Below are positions 60,973-64,000 of a stretch of DNA of 64,000 bases, one piece after another. The notes under the pieces were generated by a model. It saw only the letters and a program-made list of their open reading frames with translations. It did not search any database and was not told where the DNA came from. The first letter of the stretch is position 1. Every line of letters starts with the position of its first letter. The position numbers were made by a program, and so were the translations under genes. The DNA is from an uncultured Lachnospiraceae bacterium (GTDB taxonomy: Bacteria; Bacillota; Clostridia; Lachnospirales; Lachnospiraceae): the NCBI GenBank assembly GCA_934401915.1, contig CAKRSV010000007.1, positions 62,001 to 126,000 of the forward strand. Reading direction: 5' to 3'.

Positions 60973-63081
60973 CTATTTATCACCGTCCGCCTCGTCCAGG
61001 GCGCGGTTCAGTTCCTCGCAGCCGGGCAGCACAAACCGCCCGTTCTCAATGATACGGATCTGCCTGCCGTCGTCTGTCTGCGCATAGAGTTCTCCCAGCT
61101 CGTCATAGGGAATGGTGATGTCCGTGTGGCACTGGAAATACGCCTTTTCCACATCCTGGTTGCGCAGAAGGGACACCTCGTTGTCCTTGGCGATGATCTC
61201 CTTTCCGTCCGGATTGTATACCACCACGCTCTCCGCATGGGAATAACAGGTATCGCCCACTGCAAAGTGCGGTCCTGTCTTTTCCGCGATCAGGATCGGC
61301 ATCTTATCTTCGATCCCGTATCTGCGGGCGGCGACGTAGGCGGTGGTATTCGTCCCGACCGCGAACTCTCCCATCGGGAGCGTTTCATGGTGGAACAGCA
61401 CATTTTCCCGGATATACTTGCGGTTCTCCTCCTCGTCGTCAAAGTTGGAGCAGCCGTAGTCCGCGATCATCCCGTCCTTGAACTCCAGCCAGATGTCCCG
61501 GTATTCCAGTTCGTTCAGAAAAACTCTAGTCACATGGAGGATCCCGTTCGTCCCTTTCAGCACCGGGGAGGTGAATACCTCTCCTACCGGGATGTTCACA
61601 TCCGCCACGCAGTTCTCAAAATTTGTCTGCTTTGCAGGATCTGTCAGCATATGCAGTGAGATCGTCAGATCCGTGCGGTTGCCGTTCGTCCCCTTTACAT
61701 GTACTTGACTGCCCTGGTCAAGCGCGTCGATCACCTTCTGCTGGATCCCCTGATACAGCTTGTAATCCAGAGTGTTGATCTTCACGATCTCGTCAAAGAT
61801 CTCGTCATACTGCTCCCCAATGTCCGGCACTGGAAATGCGATGATGGTAAAGCTCCGCTCTTCTCCTTTGATATAGCTGTTCTGCAAAGCGCCCGCCTTC
61901 GCAGCGTACTCCACAGACAATTTCTGCTGCTTTTCGTTCAGTCTGCACGCGCTCTCCTTCGCCTGCGGCACAAACGGCTTTTCTCCGAAGATCTCCACCA
62001 CCGCCGGGCCTCCGAACACGCCCATCTCCTCTTTCCAGCGCTCATAGGCGTTTCTGGTGCTCTCAAGCCGACGCTCCACAAGCGGTCTGTCCAGAAGCAG
62101 CGCCAGATCCTCCTTATGATCATAATCGAACTGCTTGTTGGGATTCGCCCCAAAGAATCCGTTCTTGCTCACCGTGCGCCCCTGGAAAAGGTTGCTTCCC
62201 GCGCGGTAGATCGTGGACTGCAGCCCGATCTTCTCAAAATTCTCTACCGCCTTCCGGATCATCCGCTCAAATCCCAGACAGTACCGGATGTTTACGGTCT
62301 TCTTGATCGAAATATCCTTGTTTCCCACTTCAAACCCGATCCGGTAGCCCTCCGTATAGGTGTCCGCCATCAGACGCACCTTCTCTTCCGGCATCTCCAG
62401 AAGATGACGCGCCGTCGCAAGCTCATTCTCCGTGATATACTCGCCGAACCAGTACAGATAGCAGAGATCGGAAAGGTCGCTCTCCATCAGGATCCGGCGT
62501 GCAAAATCGTGAGCCGGGTCCACAAGCTGCGCCGTTCTCTCCGTACACTCCGGTTCATAGTAATCGCTGAAATACCAGTATAAGATCTGGCGGATCTCCT
62601 CCGCATCCGGCGTTCCCGGCTTTTCCTGCGCCGCGCACAGAAACGCCTGGTACACCTCCAGCAAAAGCTCCATGCGTATGATAAGATCAAACAGATTCTC
62701 CTCGTAGGCCGCCGGGATCATGCCGCGCAGTTCTGCGCTGAGGGCAGAAAGGAGCTGTCCCATCTCCTTTCCAAAACATTCCTGCGCATAGTCCGGGTTC
62801 GCATAGCTTGTTCCGTAACTTTCCGGCAGGATATCCTCATAGATCCTCCGGTTGCGCTCCTGCAATTCTTCCAGACCCAGCTTCCGGATCTCCCCGCTGC
62901 GGACGCTCTGGTAAGTCTCCTCCATCAGCATGGCAAACGCCGCCTGCTTTTGAAAATACGCGCGGTAAACCGGATCGCACTCCTCTTCCTGTCCCATCTC
63001 CCGGATACGCTCCAGAGCCAGTCCATAGCGCTCCTGCTCCAGATCCTTCCGGTCCTGTTCTTCTATATATAAGTCTTCCAT
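60973..63081 (-). CDS. M29-family metallo-aminopeptidase with a long N-terminal extension
   Basis: Of 702 residues, the C-terminal ~350 form an M29 (AmpS/AmpT) catalytic domain: Glu501 in VGEVFTSP, Glu572 in MGEFAVGTN, His605 in GPHFAVG, Tyr613, and HAE (615-617) in place of the usual HxD. These are the expected metal ligands and catalytic residues, inferred from family knowledge. The N-terminal ~300 residues are helical and much larger than in classical 400-residue M29 enzymes. It is cytoplasmic and releases N-terminal residues from peptides. Its leader carries repeat copy C. Confidence 0.9.
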   Translation of the reverse strand: MEDLYIEEQDRKDLEQERYGLALERIREMGQEEECDPVYRAYFQKQAAFAMLMEETYQSVRSGEIRKLGLEELQERNRRIYEDILPESYGTSYANPDYAQECFGKEMGQLLSALSAELRGMIPAAYEENLFDLIIRMELLLEVYQAFLCAAQEKPGTPDAEEIRQILYWYFSDYYEPECTERTAQLVDPAHDFARRILMESDLSDLCYLYWFGEYITENELATARHLLEMPEEKVRLMADTYTEGYRIGFEVGNKDISIKKTVNIRYCLGFERMIRKAVENFEKIGLQSTIYRAGSNLFQGRTVSKNGFFGANPNKQFDYDHKEDLALLLDRPLVERRLESTRNAYERWKEEMGVFGGPAVVEIFGEKPFVPQAKESACRLNEKQQKLSVEYAAKAGALQNSYIKGEERSFTIIAFPVPDIGEQYDEIFDEIVKINTLDYKLYQGIQQKVIDALDQGSQVHVKGTNGNRTDLTISLHMLTDPAKQTNFENCVADVNIPVGEVFTSPVLKGTNGILHVTRVFLNELEYRDIWLEFKDGMIADYGCSNFDDEEENRKYIRENVLFHHETLPMGEFAVGTNTTAYVAARRYGIEDKMPILIAEKTGPHFAVGDTCYSHAESVVVYNPDGKEIIAKDNEVSLLRNQDVEKAYFQCHTDITIPYDELGELYAQTDDGRQIRIIENGRFVLPGCEELNRALDEADGDK

Positions 63082-63153
63082 TATTCTTCCTCATTTCCGC
63101 GCACATTTTTTCTCCTGCGGGTTTGTGCCAGGTGCGCGCTGGCACAGATCCCG
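63082..63153 (-). repeat. Repeated leader element, copy C (before M29 aminopeptidase)
   Basis: In transcript sense: ACGGGATCTGTGCCA, GCGCGCACC, TGGCACAAACCCGC, a variable centre, then ATGTGCGCGGAAATGAGGA and the start codon. TGTGCCA/TGGCACA is a perfect 7-bp stem whose loop GCGCAC is complementary to GTGCGC beside the ribosome binding site. The spacing to ATG is 50 nt, one less than in copies A and B. Confidence 0.75.
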
Positions 63154-63197
63154 TTTTCTCCTCCAGCAGCCTGCTGTGATAACTCTTTTACAGCTTT

Positions 63198-63518
63198 TTA
63201 TTGATATGCCCCTGCGTACAGAATAACGCTGACCGCCGCAAGCGCCAACACATTCAGTATGATTCCCAGATAGGAAAAAAGATAGTATTTGTCCCTCTCC
63301 GTCCGCGACACCACGCCGAGGATCACGCCGATAAAGGCAAAAATCATCGCAAGCATCGTCGCCGCGCCGTACTGCCGCGGGACGCTTCCGTCCTGACGGT
63401 AACTCATAAACACAGTGTATGCCAGCGTGCCAAGCGAGATGACTCCGAGGATCGTCGCCATCATGCCCTTCTGCGTGTGCTCCTTGTTGGTAAAGATATA
63501 GCCGTTCTTTTTTCCCAT
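63198..63518 (-). CDS. Small membrane protein with three or four helices
   Basis: The 106-residue protein begins MGKKNGYIFTNKEHTQKGMMATILG and has hydrophobic segments at about 19-37, 52-70 and 82-103. It resembles a small Lachnospiraceae membrane protein family (DUF6142-like, from memory). No catalytic motif is visible. The family start is at 63518 after ATGAGGACTTATATT; the longer open frame above it is rejected. It is followed by the aminopeptidase gene. Confidence 0.8.
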   Translation of the reverse strand: MGKKNGYIFTNKEHTQKGMMATILGVISLGTLAYTVFMSYRQDGSVPRQYGAATMLAMIFAFIGVILGVVSRTERDKYYLFSYLGIILNVLALAAVSVILYAGAYQ

Positions 63519-63632
63519 ATAATATAAGTCCTCATTTCCGGCCCGGCTGTGCGCTGACCGTCTCCCAAATTTGGAAATGGGCATCTTCGTCTGCCCGAAA
63601 ACACCCATTCTTTTTCCTGTCCATGCTATCTG

Positions 63633-63785
63633 TTAGAATAAAATCTTGCTCTTACCTGCCAGCAGCTTTGCTCCGCTGATGATCAGAAGCACGCCGCCCG
63701 CGATTCCGAGAACCAAAGATACCACTCCGATCGCTATGTTCAGCGCTCCGGAGCCTCCCATGACTTTATAAATCTTTTCTTCCAT
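63633..63785 (-). CDS. Small single-helix membrane protein, 50 residues
   Basis: This short ORF encodes MEEKIYKVMGGSGALNIAIG, then a glycine-rich hydrophobic helix (VVSLVLGIAGGVLLIISG), ending in a basic tail KSKILF. GGAGGAAT precedes the ATG at the right distance, and the frame is intact between pyrE and the 106-residue membrane protein. The function is unknown; it may partner the neighbouring small membrane protein. Confidence 0.75.
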   Translation of the reverse strand: MEEKIYKVMGGSGALNIAIGVVSLVLGIAGGVLLIISGAKLLAGKSKILF

Positions 63786-63809
63786 ATTCCTCCGCTCCCT
63801 TACCTGTCG

Positions 63810-64000
63810 TTATTTTGCTCCATATGTCTTATAGTATTCATCGATCGCCTGTTTCTGCGCCTCGTCGATGTAAACCGTTCCCTTGTAAGGCTTGTTGTAA
63901 AGGCACTCCACTACCTCTTCCATCGTCACGATCGCATTCGCCTCAAAACCATATTTGTTCCGGATCTCCTCCAGCGCGCTCTTATCGGTGTCCAGTCCCT
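63810..64000 (-). CDS. pyrE: Orotate phosphoribosyltransferase, C-terminal part (cut by window edge)
   Basis: The last 63 codons (GLDTDKSALEEIRNKYGFEA ... TVYIDEAQKQAIDEYYKTYGAK, stop at 63810) match the C-terminus of the longer PyrE form of Clostridia, with the conserved NAIVTMEEVVECLYN. PyrE joins orotate to PRPP to give OMP. The catalytic part lies outside the window. With carAB at the other end of the window it is the second pyrimidine locus. Confidence 0.85.
   Translation of the reverse strand, partial: GLDTDKSALEEIRNKYGFEANAIVTMEEVVECLYNKPYKGTVYIDEAQKQAIDEYYKTYGAK

Noticed and set aside
63519..63570. Possible truncated leader element before the 106-residue membrane protein (AGCGCACAGCC ... 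GGAAATGAGGA)
   Set aside because: The paired segments GTGCGC/GCGCAC are not both present. The GGAAATGAGGA part also occurs before purD and may be just a common ribosome binding site context.

Overview
The window looks like chromosome of a gut-type Lachnospiraceae (Clostridia, Firmicutes) of moderate GC. The evidence is strong AGGAGG-type ribosome binding sites, sigma-A promoters with 17-bp spacers, a glmS ribozyme, a 1266-residue PurL, a ClpC without CtsR/McsAB, an ECF vitamin-uptake component, and many sugar ABC transporter and glycoside hydrolase loci. There is no CRISPR array, no intact insertion sequence, no phage and no rRNA. One tRNA (Trp) is present.

Layout. 0-7.7 kb (minus strand): carA-carB, queH, the glmS ribozyme and the start of glmS, then a zinc-ribbon membrane protein and an orphan C-terminal fragment of an Rpn/PD-(D/E)XK nuclease. 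8.0-16.1 kb: a visibly AT-richer alpha-galactoside locus with a GH36 alpha-galactosidase, a ribose/galactose-type (CUT2) ABC transporter with two permeases, and a divergent AraC regulator whose direct-repeat sites can be seen. 16.2-27.2 kb: purL, a pair of M14-like (succinylglutamate desuccinylase/aspartoacylase) genes of which one has lost the zinc ligands, a TetR regulator, a large cyclic-nucleotide-binding-domain protein, a formate/nitrite channel and a candidate small RNA. 27.2-34.4 kb: maltodextrin uptake and a GH13 amylase lipoprotein with a LacI regulator. 34.4-44.2 kb: GH53 galactanase, an unrecognised 612-residue protein with a small zinc-ribbon partner, a DUF3842 protein, an ECF S component with a kinase, and a LacI/GH42 beta-galactosidase pair. 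44.4-50.6 kb: a degenerate ORF, tRNA-Trp, a small lipoprotein, a heterodimeric ABC exporter and an LCP-family cell-wall ligase. 50.6-64 kb: radA, clpC with a GntR regulator, an SH3 membrane protein, purD-purN-purM-purE, an M29 aminopeptidase, two small membrane proteins and the end of pyrE.

Functionally the window combines nucleotide synthesis (carAB, pyrE, purLEMND), amino-sugar supply (glmS) and several modules for plant oligosaccharides (alpha-galactosides, starch/maltodextrin, beta-1,4-galactan and beta-galactosides). Most hydrolases lack signal peptides, so oligosaccharides appear to be imported and cut inside the cell. The amylase lipoprotein is the exception.

The most unusual signals are these: (1) a roughly 75-nt element in three copies, each ending in the ribosome binding site of an unrelated gene and able to form a pseudoknot-like fold; (2) a free-standing structured RNA candidate at about 26.94-27.09 kb with its own promoter and terminator; (3) an identical 16-nt LacI-type operator just downstream of two promoters, which links the unrecognised 612-residue protein to the GH42 locus.
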